Positions 25,666-34,454 of a stretch of 64,000 nt of DNA are shown here, one piece after another (the first letter of the stretch is position 1; every line of letters starts with the position of its first letter). A program made the translations under genes and the position numbers. The stretch comes from Acidimicrobiaceae bacterium (GTDB lineage Bacteria; Actinomycetota; Acidimicrobiia; Acidimicrobiales; RAAP-2): positions 1 to 64,000 of the forward strand of contig CANGPS010000002.1 of the NCBI GenBank assembly GCA_947456245.1, in the 5' to 3' direction. The notes under the pieces were generated by a model. That model was not told where the DNA came from. It was given only the letters and a program-made list of their open reading frames with translations, and ran no database searches.

Positions 25666-27227
25666 CCAACGGTGCCCAGTCCCTCCTCTCGACCCTCGTC
25701 GCCTCTGGGGTCGACGTGTGCTTCGCCAACCCGGGAACGTCCGAGATGCACTTCGTCGCGGCCCTCGACGACGTCCCCGCCATGCGAGGCGTCCTCACCC
25801 TCTTCGAGGGCGTGGCCACCGGTGCCGCTGACGGGTACGGCCGCGTCACCGACCGGCCTGCCGCCGTGCTGCTGCACCTCGGACCCGGCCAGGGCAACGG
25901 GCTCGCCAACCTCCACAACGCTCGCCGGGCGCGCACGCCGCTGCTGAACATCATCGGCGACCACGCCCTGAGCCATGCCGACTTCGATGCGCCGCTGGCC
26001 AGCGACATCGCCGCCGTGTCTGCCACGGTGTCGACAGCGGTCATCACGTCGACGTCGCCCGACGAGGTCAGCACCGACGCGGTCGCCGCCATCGAGGCGG
26101 CCATGGGTCCGCCCTCGGGGGTCGCCACCCTCATCCTGCCGGCCGACGTGTCCTGGGGTGCCACCACCTCGGCACCCGCCGCCGCCCCCCTCCCCGTCGA
26201 GCGGACCCCGGCGAGCGACAGCGAGATCATGCTGACCGCCAGGGCGCTGCGCTCGGCGCAGCGCCCCATCCTCCTCGTCGGCGGGCGGGCGGCCCGATCC
26301 GGTGCGCTCGAGGACGCCGCCCGCGTCGCCGAGTGCACCGGCGCCACGCTCCTCGTCGAGACCTTCCCCTCGATCTCCACCCGAGGAGCAGGCACCCCGG
26401 TCGTCAACCGCCTGAGCTACCTGCCGGAGTTCGCTGCCAGCCAGCTCGAGGGGTGCGACCTCCTCGTCCTCGCCGATGCAGCGTCACCGGTGTCCTTCTT
26501 CGCCTACCCGGGCCTCGAGGGCGACCTCGTACCAGACGTCACCGAGGTGATCGTCCTCGCCGACGCCAGCCAGGACGCCCCCGGATCGCTCGCCGCGCTG
26601 GCCGCCGCGCTCGATGCTCCTGCGCAAGTCGCCAACCGCAACCCCGCCGGGCTGTCCGAGATCCCGACCGGTCCGCTCACGAGTGCCGCGCTCGCCGCCG
26701 CCGTGGCCGCCACCATCCCCGAGGGGACCGTGGTGGTCGACGAGTCGAACACCGGGGGGATCTACCTCGCCGGCGCCACCGCCGGCGCTCCCACCCACGA
26801 CTGGCTCGCCCTCACCGGCGGCGCCATCGGCTACGGCCTCCCGGCCGCGCTCGGTGCCGCCATCGGGCGACCGGAGGCGAAGGTCCTGTGCCTCGAGTCC
26901 GACGGCAGCGCGATGTACACCCTCCAGGCGCTCTGGACCATCGCGCGCGAGGGCCTGGACGTGACCACGGTGATCCTCTCGAACCGCTCCTATGCCATCT
27001 TGACGATGGAGCTCGCTCGGGTCGGGGCATCAGCGGAGGGGACGGCAGCGAGCTCGATGCTCGACCTGTCGAACCCGGAGATCGACTTCGTGTCGCTTGC
27101 CGGCGGCCTCGGCATCCCGGCCAGACGGGTGACGACGGCCGAGGACCTCGCCGCCGCGCTGGCCGCCTCCTTCGCCGGAGATGGGCCCACCCTCATCGAG
27201 GCCGTGCTGCCCGCCGGCCTGGGCTGA
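25662..27227 (+). CDS. Thiamine diphosphate-dependent enzyme, acetolactate synthase/benzoylformate decarboxylase-like
   Basis: 521 residues from GTG 25662, overlapping the GlcD stop (GTGA). PYR domain: VCFANPGTSEMHFVAALDD and the catalytic Glu in LTLFEGVATGAADGYGR; PP domain: CLESDGSAMYTLQALWTIAR with NRSYAILTMEL fits the GDG-x25-N ThDP/Mg2+ motif in variant form (ESDGS). Length and motifs match the actinobacterial acetolactate-synthase-like/benzoylformate decarboxylase-like subgroup, not biosynthetic IlvB, and no regulatory subunit is nearby. It likely decarboxylates or carboligates a 2-oxoacid made by the adjacent flavoprotein. Confidence 0.87.
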   Translation: MTNGAQSLLSTLVASGVDVCFANPGTSEMHFVAALDDVPAMRGVLTLFEGVATGAADGYGRVTDRPAAVLLHLGPGQGNGLANLHNARRARTPLLNIIGDHALSHADFDAPLASDIAAVSATVSTAVITSTSPDEVSTDAVAAIEAAMGPPSGVATLILPADVSWGATTSAPAAAPLPVERTPASDSEIMLTARALRSAQRPILLVGGRAARSGALEDAARVAECTGATLLVETFPSISTRGAGTPVVNRLSYLPEFAASQLEGCDLLVLADAASPVSFFAYPGLEGDLVPDVTEVIVLADASQDAPGSLAALAAALDAPAQVANRNPAGLSEIPTGPLTSAALAAAVAATIPEGTVVVDESNTGGIYLAGATAGAPTHDWLALTGGAIGYGLPAALGAAIGRPEAKVLCLESDGSAMYTLQALWTIAREGLDVTTVILSNRSYAILTMELARVGASAEGTAASSMLDLSNPEIDFVSLAGGLGIPARRVTTAEDLAAALAASFAGDGPTLIEAVLPAGLG

Positions 27228-27245
27228 TCGACGGCGTCCGGCCCC

Positions 27246-28016
27246 TCAGGGGAGGTCGACGTCGATCACGACCGGCGCATGGTCCGAGGGCTTGACCCCC
27301 TTGCGGGCGTCACGATCCACGAAGGCCCCGGTGACGAGCGGAGACAGCGCAGGCGACGTGAGCGCGAGGTCGATGCGCATCCCATGTCCCTTGTGGAAGG
27401 CGCCGTCGCGGTAGTCCCACCAGGAGTAGACCCCGCCCTCTGGGTGGAACCGGACGAACACGTCCTCATAGCCGAGGGCGAGGACGGCCTCGATGGCGGC
27501 TCGCTCCGGTCGGCTGACGTGGGTCATGCCCTCGAGTGCCGCCATGTCCCAGACGTCGGCGTCAGCCGGTGCCACGTTGAAGTCGCCGAGCGCCACCACC
27601 AGGGCATCGGGGGGCTGCTCGGCCAACCGAGAGCGCAGCCGATCCAGCCAGGCCAGCTTGCCAACGTAGTGCTCGGAGTCGAGCGTCCGACCATTGGGCA
27701 CGTAGCAGCTCATCACCCGGACGCCGGCGCAGGTGGCCGCGATCAGTCGGGCGCCCTGCTCGTCCTCGGGCGAACCGAGGCCGACCTCGACCTCCTCGAG
27801 GCCCACGCGGCTCACGATGGCCACCCCGTTCCACCGCCCCTCGCCATGGTGAACCGAGGTGTAGCCCGCCTCCTCGAGGTCAGCGAAGGGGAACTTCTCG
27901 TCAGCCTGCTTGGTCTCCTGGAGGCACAGCACGTCGGGCTGCATCGTCGACAGCCAGTCCAGGACCCGAGGGAGTCGGACGTTCATCGAGTTGACGTTCC
28001 AGGTGGCGATCCGCAT
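27246..28016 (-). CDS. xthA: Exodeoxyribonuclease III
   Basis: 256 residues. MRIATWNVNSMNVRLPRVLD, catalytic Glu in CLQETKQADEKFP, GDFNVAPADADVWD and the C-terminal SDHAPVVIDV are the exonuclease III/AP endonuclease motifs. Mg2+-dependent nuclease for base excision repair. Its ATG overlaps the stop of the FabZ-like gene by one base (TGATG), so it is probably translated by reinitiation. It is convergent with the ThDP gene, 18 nt apart. Confidence 0.94.
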   Translation of the reverse strand: MRIATWNVNSMNVRLPRVLDWLSTMQPDVLCLQETKQADEKFPFADLEEAGYTSVHHGEGRWNGVAIVSRVGLEEVEVGLGSPEDEQGARLIAATCAGVRVMSCYVPNGRTLDSEHYVGKLAWLDRLRSRLAEQPPDALVVALGDFNVAPADADVWDMAALEGMTHVSRPERAAIEAVLALGYEDVFVRFHPEGGVYSWWDYRDGAFHKGHGMRIDLALTSPALSPLVTGAFVDRDARKGVKPSDHAPVVIDVDLP

Positions 28017-28441
28017 CAGCGGGGCTCACCGTCCACGATGACGAAGAGCAGCTGGGCCTCGCATGCGATCCCACCCCCCACGGTCGCCCGGCCGAGGCCC
28101 TTCCCGGCTCGGGCGCTGAGCTGGGTCACCGTCAGCTCGAGGTCGAGGCGCTCGCCCGGCACCACCTGGCGTCGGAATCGCGCGCGCTCGATGCCACCGA
28201 AGAGGGGCAGCTTCCCGGCGTAGCGCTCGTCGGAGAGCACGGCCGTGGCGCCCACCTGGGCCAACGCCTCGACCATGAGCACACCCGGCAGGGTCGGGCG
28301 ACCAGGGAAGTGCCCGGCGAAGAACCACTCGTCACCCGTCAGGTTCCAGTGCCCCCTGGCGCTCTCACCGGGGACGATCTCGTCGATCTCATCGACGAGC
28401 AGGAAGGGCGGACGGTGGGCGATCAACTCGGTCGGGTCCAC
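28016..28441 (-). CDS. fabZ: FabZ-like 3-hydroxyacyl-ACP dehydratase
   Basis: 141 residues from GTG 28441, giving the normal FabZ length; AGGGG lies 4 nt upstream and the track ORF to 28519 overextends. Active-site motif WFFAGHFPGRPTLPGVLMVE with catalytic His and Glu, preceded by HRPPFLLVDEI, is the FabZ hallmark. Dehydrates 3-hydroxyacyl-ACP in type II fatty acid synthesis. The remote location from fab genes is unusual; a specialised dehydratase is possible. It follows the NYN ribonuclease-like gene by 7 nt and overlaps xthA by one base. Confidence 0.9.
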   Translation of the reverse strand: MDPTELIAHRPPFLLVDEIDEIVPGESARGHWNLTGDEWFFAGHFPGRPTLPGVLMVEALAQVGATAVLSDERYAGKLPLFGGIERARFRRQVVPGERLDLELTVTQLSARAGKGLGRATVGGGIACEAQLLFVIVDGEPR

Positions 28442-28448
28442 AGCGCCC

Positions 28449-29855
28449 CTAGGCCAGCTCGACCTCGGCCACCCGGCGGGCGGCGTCGACGGCCACGACG
28501 CGGAAGGATCGCTCATCACGACGCGACAAGACGTCCCGGGCCTTGGTCGGCGGCGGATCCCCCAGGCGCTCCGTCGGGGCGTAGCAGCGGAAGACCCGAC
28601 CCTCGTCGAGGGCCACGTCCACCATCGCCCCGTGGCTCGTGAACGCCGACACGGTGGCGCTGATCACCGCGCCCACCTCGTGGGTGGCGATGAACGAGAG
28701 GAAGTCGAGCGGCTCGTTGATCGGGGTTCCCTTGGCGGCCATCGCGTCCCCGCCACGACCCCCGCCGGCGGCCGTCTTCTTGGCAGGCGCCTTCGTGGCG
28801 GACGCGGCCTTCTTCCCAGCCTTCTTCGCCGGGGTGGCCGCGGGTGCGTCGTCCTCGGTGGCGTCGACCGGAGCTGACCCTGTGCCGCTTCCCCGACCTC
28901 GCCCACCGCGGCTCCGTCGGCGACGGGGACGAGCGTCCGGCTCGGGCTCGGGATCGGGCTCGGGCTCGGGCGTCGCTGCCGCCGTCCTGATGGCCTCCGC
29001 GTCCTCTCCGGAGAGCGACGACGAGTGGCTGGCCACGACGACGCCGATCCCCGCTGCGAGCGCCTTGATCGCTCCGTTGTCGAGCTCGAGCTCCTTGGCC
29101 AGGGCATAGGCCCTGACCTTGGGCAGCGGCACCGGCTCGGCGGCCTTCTGCCTGATGGCCTCGACCTGCTCGGCCGTCAGCGTGGAGGAGTGGCTCGGGA
29201 AGGTGATCTTGATGGATCCGGCGAGGTCCTTGAGCCCCTTGGTGTCAAGCCCGAGCTCCTTGGCCAGGGCATAGGCCCGCATCGGCTCGGCCGGGACGGG
29301 GACCAGCTCCTTCGGGGTGAGCACATCGCCCACCTTCGGCGTGGAGCCGTCGGGCCGGGTCACGGCGAGCTTGGCCGCGGGGACCGTCTTGGGAGCGTTG
29401 CGCCGGACGGCGGCGGTGGCGGCCCGGCTCTTCGGGCCCCGCACCGGGTTGCGCGGCGTGAAGATCCACCCCACGCCCGGCACCGGCTTGCCACCGACCA
29501 GGCGACCCTCCTCGAAGAGCCACGGGTGCTCGCCGTGGAACTCCTGGAACGAGTCGTTCGAGAGCACGATCCCACCGGTGCGCTTGGCGATCTTGAGCAC
29601 GAAGGCATCGCCACGCCCCACCGTCCCTGCGGGTGGGGAGACCACCTCCCCGTTGAGCTCGGCCTCCTTCAGTCGATCGCGGTCCTTCGCGTCGATGCGG
29701 TGCTCGAACGTCGCGTCCACCACCACGACGACGTCCGCGTCGGGATGCTCTTCGAGGTAGGCGGTGACGGCGTCCTCGAGCTGCGACAGGCTCGGGAGCG
29801 TTCGGCCCTCGGTGGCCAGGTTCGATCCGTCGACGACGACGTGGGTGCTTGCCAT
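28449..29855 (-). CDS. NYN (Zc3h12a-like) ribonuclease domain fused to two IF2_N repeats and a C-terminal S1-like domain
   Basis: 468 residues from ATG 29855, with GAGGAG 3 nt upstream. Residues 1-115: NYN/PIN-like fold, HVVVDGSNLATEG, VVVVDATFEHRID and IVLSNDSFQEF with the Asp residues expected for Mg2+-dependent RNA cleavage. Residues about 200-250 and 260-310: two repeats RAYALAKELGLDTKGLKDLA and RAYALAKELELDNGAIKALA, each ending in a SHSS-LT or SHSSSLS segment, the IF2 N-terminal domain pattern. Then an acidic/basic linker with PEPEPDPEPEP and lysine/alanine stretches, and an S1-like beta barrel (VISATVSAFTSHGAMVDVAL). RNA cleavage is predicted, not shown. Confidence 0.85.
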   Translation of the reverse strand: MASTHVVVDGSNLATEGRTLPSLSQLEDAVTAYLEEHPDADVVVVVDATFEHRIDAKDRDRLKEAELNGEVVSPPAGTVGRGDAFVLKIAKRTGGIVLSNDSFQEFHGEHPWLFEEGRLVGGKPVPGVGWIFTPRNPVRGPKSRAATAAVRRNAPKTVPAAKLAVTRPDGSTPKVGDVLTPKELVPVPAEPMRAYALAKELGLDTKGLKDLAGSIKITFPSHSSTLTAEQVEAIRQKAAEPVPLPKVRAYALAKELELDNGAIKALAAGIGVVVASHSSSLSGEDAEAIRTAAATPEPEPDPEPEPDARPRRRRSRGGRGRGSGTGSAPVDATEDDAPAATPAKKAGKKAASATKAPAKKTAAGGGRGGDAMAAKGTPINEPLDFLSFIATHEVGAVISATVSAFTSHGAMVDVALDEGRVFRCYAPTERLGDPPPTKARDVLSRRDERSFRVVAVDAARRVAEVELA

Positions 29856-29913
29856 GGGCTCCTCAGTCAACCATCTGCGGGCCCCGCCATCGGCCACCCT
29901 GCCCCATGCGCCC

Positions 29914-32900
29914 TCACAGGTCGGCGAAGGCACGCCGGAGGAGGTCCTCCTGCTCGGCCCGGTGGACGAGGCCGCTCCCGGTGGCCGGGCTGGCGCTCTC
30001 GGCCCGTGCCACGTGCCGCAGGACCAACCGATCGCGCATCTCGCGGTGGAACTGGTGGTGGGCGAACGGCCACGCCCCCATGTTCTTGGGCTCCTCCTGC
30101 AGCCACACGAGCTCGGTCGCCTGCTGGTAGCGACCGATGACCTCCTCGATCTGCTCGTCGGGCCACGGGTAGAGCTGCTCGACCCGGACGATGGCCGTAG
30201 CGGCCGCCACCGGAATGCCGTCGGCCGCCAGCTCGGCGCGGCGGGCCATGGCCTCGTGCGCCACCTTGCCCGAGGCCATGATGATCCGCCGCACGGCCGC
30301 CGGATCGGCGTCGAGGTCGTCGAGCACCGGGAGGAAGGCGCCCCCGGCCAGCTCGTCGAGGCTCGAGCGCGACGCCTCGGCCCGGAGCATCGACTTCGGC
30401 GTCATGACGACGAGCGGGGTCAGGCGCTCGCGTCGGACCTGCGCACGGAGAAGGTGGAAATACTGCGCCGCCGTGGTGGGCACCACGACCCGGAGGTTGT
30501 TGCGGGCGCACAGCGTGAGGAACCGCTCGATGCGAGCACTCGAGTGCTCGGGCCCCTGTCCCTCGTACCCGTGGGGCAGGAGCATGACCAGGCTGGCGAT
30601 CTGCCCCCACTTGTCCTCAGCGGCCACCAGGAAGTTGTCGATGATGATCTCGGCGCCGTTGACGAAGTCCCCGAACTGGGCCTCCCACATCGTGAGCGAC
30701 TCGGGCGACTCGACCGAGTAGCCGTACTCGAAGCCGAGGACGGCGTACTCGCTCAGCAGCGTGTCGCGGATCGTGAAGCGGGCGGGGTCGGTGCCGAGGT
30801 TGGCGAGCGGAACCCACTCCTCGCCGTCGGCGTGGTCGACCAGCACCCCGTGGCGCTGGCTGAACGTCCCGCGCCGGGTGTCCTCACCCGTGAGCCGCAC
30901 ATTGGTCCCCTCGATGAGGAGCGACCCCATGGCGAGCGCCTCGGCCAGCGACCAGTCGACGCTGCCCTCGGCGACCATGGTCCGGCGCTGCTCGAACTGA
31001 CGGGCCAGCTTCGGGTGCAGGGTGAACCCGTCCGGCACCGAGACGGTGGCCTCGGCGATGCGCAACAGGACGGCCTCCGGGACGCCCGTCATCGGCGCCG
31101 GGGGGTCGGCGGGCACCTCATGGAGCGGCGGGGAGGTGAGCACCGGTGCCTCACGCTCTCGGACCTCGTCGAGCACCGCCTGGAGGCGAGCACCGAAGGC
31201 ATCGAGCGCTGCCTCGGCCTGCTCGATCGTCAGGTCGCCGCGACGCACGAGGGTCTCGGTGTAGAGCTTGCGCACGCTGCGCATCTCCTCGATCGTGCGG
31301 TACATCAGCGGCTGGGTGTAGCTCGGGTCGTCACCCTCGTTGTGGCCGTGCCGTCGATAGCAGACCAGGTCGATCACCACGTCCTTGTGGAAGCGCTCCC
31401 GGAAGGCGAACGCCAGGCGCGCCGCTCGCACGCAGGCTTCTGGGTCGTCGCCGTTCACGTGGAAGATCGGCGCCTGGACCATCTTGGCCACGTCAGTCGA
31501 GTAGTAGCTCGACCGCGCTGCCGAGGGGCTGGTCGTGAACCCGACCTGGTTGTTGATCACCACGTGGACGCTGCCGCCCGTTCGGTAGCCCGACAGCTCC
31601 GAGAGGTTCAGCGTCTCGGCCACGATCCCCTGCCCGGCGAACGCCGCATCCCCGTGGACCAGGATGGCCAGCACCGGGAAGTCGTCGACACGGGTGCGGA
31701 AGGCCTCCGGGGTGCCATCGGTGGGCGGAGCGAGCTGGTCCTGCCTCGCCCGGGCCATGCCCTCGACCACGGGGTTGACCGCCTCGAGGTGCGAGGGGTT
31801 CGAGGCCATCGTCACCGGCATGGGCAGCCCTGAGAGGCCCACCAGCGTGCCGCTGGCGCCCTTGTGGTACTTCACGTCGCCCGAGCCCTGGACGCTCTCG
31901 GGGTCGAGGTTCCCCTCGAACTCCGAGAAGATCTCGCCGTAGGACTTGCCGACGATGTTCGCCAAGAGGTTGAGGCGACCACGGTGCGCCGTGCCGAGGT
32001 AGACCGCCTTGGTCCCGGCGACCGCCGCCGCGTCGATGAGAGCGTCGAGCGCCACGACCGTGGACTCCGCCCCCTCGAGTCCGAACCGCTTCTGGCCCAC
32101 GTACCGGGTGTGCAGGAACCGCTCGAAGACCTCGGCCGCGTTCAGGCGGTCGAGGATGTGACGCTGCTCCTCGACGCTCATCGTGGCGTCTCCGCCCTCG
32201 ACCTGCGATTGGATCCAGGCCTTCTGCTCTGGGTCCTGGATGTGCATGTACTCGATGCCGAGCGTGCGGCAGTAGGCGTTGCGGAGGATCGAGAGGATCT
32301 CCTCGAGCGTCGCCGTCGGCGCCTCGGTGAGGCCGTCGGTCAGGAAGGTCCGCGGCAGGTCCCAGATCGTCAGGCCGTAGGTCAGGGGGTCGAGCTCTGG
32401 GTGCAGCTGCGGGGGTTCCGCCGAAAGCGGGTCGAGGTCGGCGTCGAGGTGCCCACGGACCCGGTACATGTTGATCAAGCTGTGGACCTTGAGCTGCTTG
32501 GTGATCTGCTCGAGGTCCCCTGATTCCGTCGACTCGGCGGAATTGGAGTCCTTGCGCCACTGCGAGGGCTCGTAGGGGATGCCGAGCGAGGAGAAGACCT
32601 CGTCGTAGAACCCGTGGCCACCCGTGAGCCGCTCGGCCACGTTCTTGAGGAACAGACCAGATTCGGCACCCTGGATGATCCTGTGGTCATAGGTCGAGGT
32701 GATGGTGAGGACCTTCCCGAGCCCGAGGTCCGCCAGCATCCTGGGGTCGGCGGCCTCGAAGCCCGCCGGCCAGCCGATGGAGCCCACGCCGATGATGGCG
32801 CCCTGTCCCGGCATCAGCCTCGGCACCGACTGCACGGTGCCGAGCGTCCCCGGATTGGTCAGCGAGATCGTCGAGCCGGCGAAGTCATCCGGTCCGACGG

Positions 32901-33567
32901 TCCCTGCGTGGACCTTGCGCACGAGATCCTCGTAGGCGAGCAGGAAGGTCCGGAAGTCCATGGTGTCGGCGGCTCTGATGCATGGGACCATCAGGTTGCG
33001 GGTGCCATCAGCCTTCTCGACGTCGACGGCCAGTCCGAGACCGACATGGTCCGGTCGCAGGACTCCGGGAGTGCCCCGGTCATCGACCGCCTCGACGAAG
33101 CTGGCGTTCATGGCCGGGATGTCTGAGAGCGCTCGGACGATGGCGAAACCGATCAGGTGGGTGAAGCTGACCTTCATGCCCGTCGTCCGCACGAGCTGGT
33201 CGTTCAGGGCGGCTCGGTTGACCTCGAGCAGGCGGGCGGGGACGGTTCGGACCGAGGTGGCGGTCGGCACGCCGAGGCTGGCCACCATGTTGGTCACGAT
33301 CCTGGCGGCGGCACCTCGCAGCGGCGTGGCATCCGGGACCGGCGTCGCCACCGGGGCGCTGGCCGGCGTCGATGGTGCCGGGGCGGGCGGCGGCTGGGAC
33401 TGCGGGCGGTAGTCGACGAAGAACTCACGCCAGCTCTCCGACACCGAGGCCGGGTCGGCCAGGAAGCATCGGTACATGTCATCGACCAGCCAGGCGTTTG
33501 GACCGAAGGACCCGCCAGCAGCCGTCCCCGAGCGGCGGCTGGGACCAGAACTTCCCTGCGGTGCCAT
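29914..33567 (-). CDS. kgd: Multifunctional 2-oxoglutarate decarboxylase/dehydrogenase E1 with fused succinyltransferase domain (Kgd/OdhA type)
   Basis: 1217 residues, the size of mycobacterial Kgd. N-terminal NAWLVDDMYRCFLADPASVS, Pro/Ala linker, then an E2-like catalytic domain (about 85-320) with the active-site TYDHRIIQGAESGLFL, and the E1 ThDP part from about 340 (THRGRLNLLAN, GDAAFAGQGIVAETLNLS, RRHGHNEGDDPSYTQP). It decarboxylates 2-oxoglutarate in the TCA cycle; the fused layout is typical of actinobacteria. The start ATG 33567 has TAGGCT 6 nt upstream, a predicted leaderless promoter. Divergent from a hydrolase gene that has its own TANNNT. Confidence 0.96.
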   Translation of the reverse strand: MAPQGSSGPSRRSGTAAGGSFGPNAWLVDDMYRCFLADPASVSESWREFFVDYRPQSQPPPAPAPSTPASAPVATPVPDATPLRGAAARIVTNMVASLGVPTATSVRTVPARLLEVNRAALNDQLVRTTGMKVSFTHLIGFAIVRALSDIPAMNASFVEAVDDRGTPGVLRPDHVGLGLAVDVEKADGTRNLMVPCIRAADTMDFRTFLLAYEDLVRKVHAGTVGPDDFAGSTISLTNPGTLGTVQSVPRLMPGQGAIIGVGSIGWPAGFEAADPRMLADLGLGKVLTITSTYDHRIIQGAESGLFLKNVAERLTGGHGFYDEVFSSLGIPYEPSQWRKDSNSAESTESGDLEQITKQLKVHSLINMYRVRGHLDADLDPLSAEPPQLHPELDPLTYGLTIWDLPRTFLTDGLTEAPTATLEEILSILRNAYCRTLGIEYMHIQDPEQKAWIQSQVEGGDATMSVEEQRHILDRLNAAEVFERFLHTRYVGQKRFGLEGAESTVVALDALIDAAAVAGTKAVYLGTAHRGRLNLLANIVGKSYGEIFSEFEGNLDPESVQGSGDVKYHKGASGTLVGLSGLPMPVTMASNPSHLEAVNPVVEGMARARQDQLAPPTDGTPEAFRTRVDDFPVLAILVHGDAAFAGQGIVAETLNLSELSGYRTGGSVHVVINNQVGFTTSPSAARSSYYSTDVAKMVQAPIFHVNGDDPEACVRAARLAFAFRERFHKDVVIDLVCYRRHGHNEGDDPSYTQPLMYRTIEEMRSVRKLYTETLVRRGDLTIEQAEAALDAFGARLQAVLDEVREREAPVLTSPPLHEVPADPPAPMTGVPEAVLLRIAEATVSVPDGFTLHPKLARQFEQRRTMVAEGSVDWSLAEALAMGSLLIEGTNVRLTGEDTRRGTFSQRHGVLVDHADGEEWVPLANLGTDPARFTIRDTLLSEYAVLGFEYGYSVESPESLTMWEAQFGDFVNGAEIIIDNFLVAAEDKWGQIASLVMLLPHGYEGQGPEHSSARIERFLTLCARNNLRVVVPTTAAQYFHLLRAQVRRERLTPLVVMTPKSMLRAEASRSSLDELAGGAFLPVLDDLDADPAAVRRIIMASGKVAHEAMARRAELAADGIPVAAATAIVRVEQLYPWPDEQIEEVIGRYQQATELVWLQEEPKNMGAWPFAHHQFHREMRDRLVLRHVARAESASPATGSGLVHRAEQEDLLRRAFADL

Positions 33568-33573
33568 GCCAGC

Positions 33574-33579
33574 AGCCTA
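33574..33579 (-). promoter_or_regulatory. Predicted leaderless -10 (TAGGCT) for kgd
   Basis: TANNNT hexamer, 6 nt to ATG 33567. Confidence 0.62.
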
Positions 33580-33620
33580 ACGGGGTGCTCTCGGCCGTCC
33601 TCCCGGAACCTCGACGCCGG

Positions 33621-33626
33621 TAGGTT
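33621..33626 (+). promoter_or_regulatory. Predicted leaderless -10 (TAGGTT) for the hydrolase gene at 33633
   Basis: TANNNT hexamer, 6 nt to ATG 33633. It pairs back-to-back with the kgd hexamer across 65 bp. Confidence 0.62.
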
Positions 33627-33632
33627 GGCCCC

Positions 33633-34454
33633 ATGAGCACCACGCGCGCGGCGAGGCACGGCTTCGGCACGGAGACGGAGATCACCGGACGCGGGATCGA
33701 GCTGTTCATCCGACCTGCCCGCGACCCCGCAGGGGCCGTGGTCATGGTCCACGGGACGCTTGACCGTGGTGGCAGCTTCACCCGAATGGCCCGGCGGCTC
33801 GACGGGCTCGACTGCGTCGCCTTCGACCGACGGGGCTACCAGTCCTCCCGCTCGCTTGGCGGTGCAGCGACGCTCTCCGACCACATCGAGGACCTCCAGA
33901 GCGTCTTCGAGCAGATCAGCGACCGCGGCCCGATCACCCTCGTCGGGCACAGCTTCGGCGGCGTCATCGCCCTCGCCACGTCCCTGGCACTGCCGGGTGC
34001 CGTGGGGTCCGTCGTGGCGTACGAGCCCCCGATGCCATGGCTCTGGGAGGGTGGACACCCGCACCGTGGGGTCCCGGTCGACGGTGACCCCGCCATCGAG
34101 GTCGAGCAGTTCTTCCGACGCATGGTCTCCGATGTCGCCTGGGATCACCTGGGTGAGGAGGAGCGCGCCGAGCGCGTCGCCGATGGGGCCGGCCTCATCA
34201 GCGACATGCGCATCATCCGGGCCGAGACCCCCTTCACCCTCGAGGACATTGCCGGACTCGAGGTGCCGCTGACCATCGTCATCGGCGCCTCCGCCACCGG
34301 CCACCGCCTCGCCGCAGAGCGCGTCGTTGACGCCGCCAGCGACGGCAACTTGGTCACCATCGAGGGAGCACCTCATGGCGCCCACCTCTCCCACCCAGAC
34401 ACGCTTGCCGAGATCGTGTCCCGGCATGCCGCACGAAACGAGGGCCATCGATGA
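33633..34454 (+). CDS. Alpha/beta hydrolase
   Basis: 273 residues. HGTLDRGGSFTRMARRL, FDRRGYQSS and nucleophile elbow LVGHSFGGVIAL (Ser near 112) are clear; the catalytic His is probably in GAPHGAHLSHPD. Where most members have an Asp (G-x-x-D), this one has VIGASATGHRLA, so the acid residue may sit elsewhere or be missing. Substrate unknown. The stop overlaps the epimerase gene start (ATGA), indicating a two-gene unit. Confidence 0.84.
   Translation: MSTTRAARHGFGTETEITGRGIELFIRPARDPAGAVVMVHGTLDRGGSFTRMARRLDGLDCVAFDRRGYQSSRSLGGAATLSDHIEDLQSVFEQISDRGPITLVGHSFGGVIALATSLALPGAVGSVVAYEPPMPWLWEGGHPHRGVPVDGDPAIEVEQFFRRMVSDVAWDHLGEEERAERVADGAGLISDMRIIRAETPFTLEDIAGLEVPLTIVIGASATGHRLAAERVVDAASDGNLVTIEGAPHGAHLSHPDTLAEIVSRHAARNEGHR

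Noticed and set aside
29764-31833. Plus-strand 689-aa ORF antisense to kgd
   Set aside because: Shadow of the E1 coding region, no recognisable motif.
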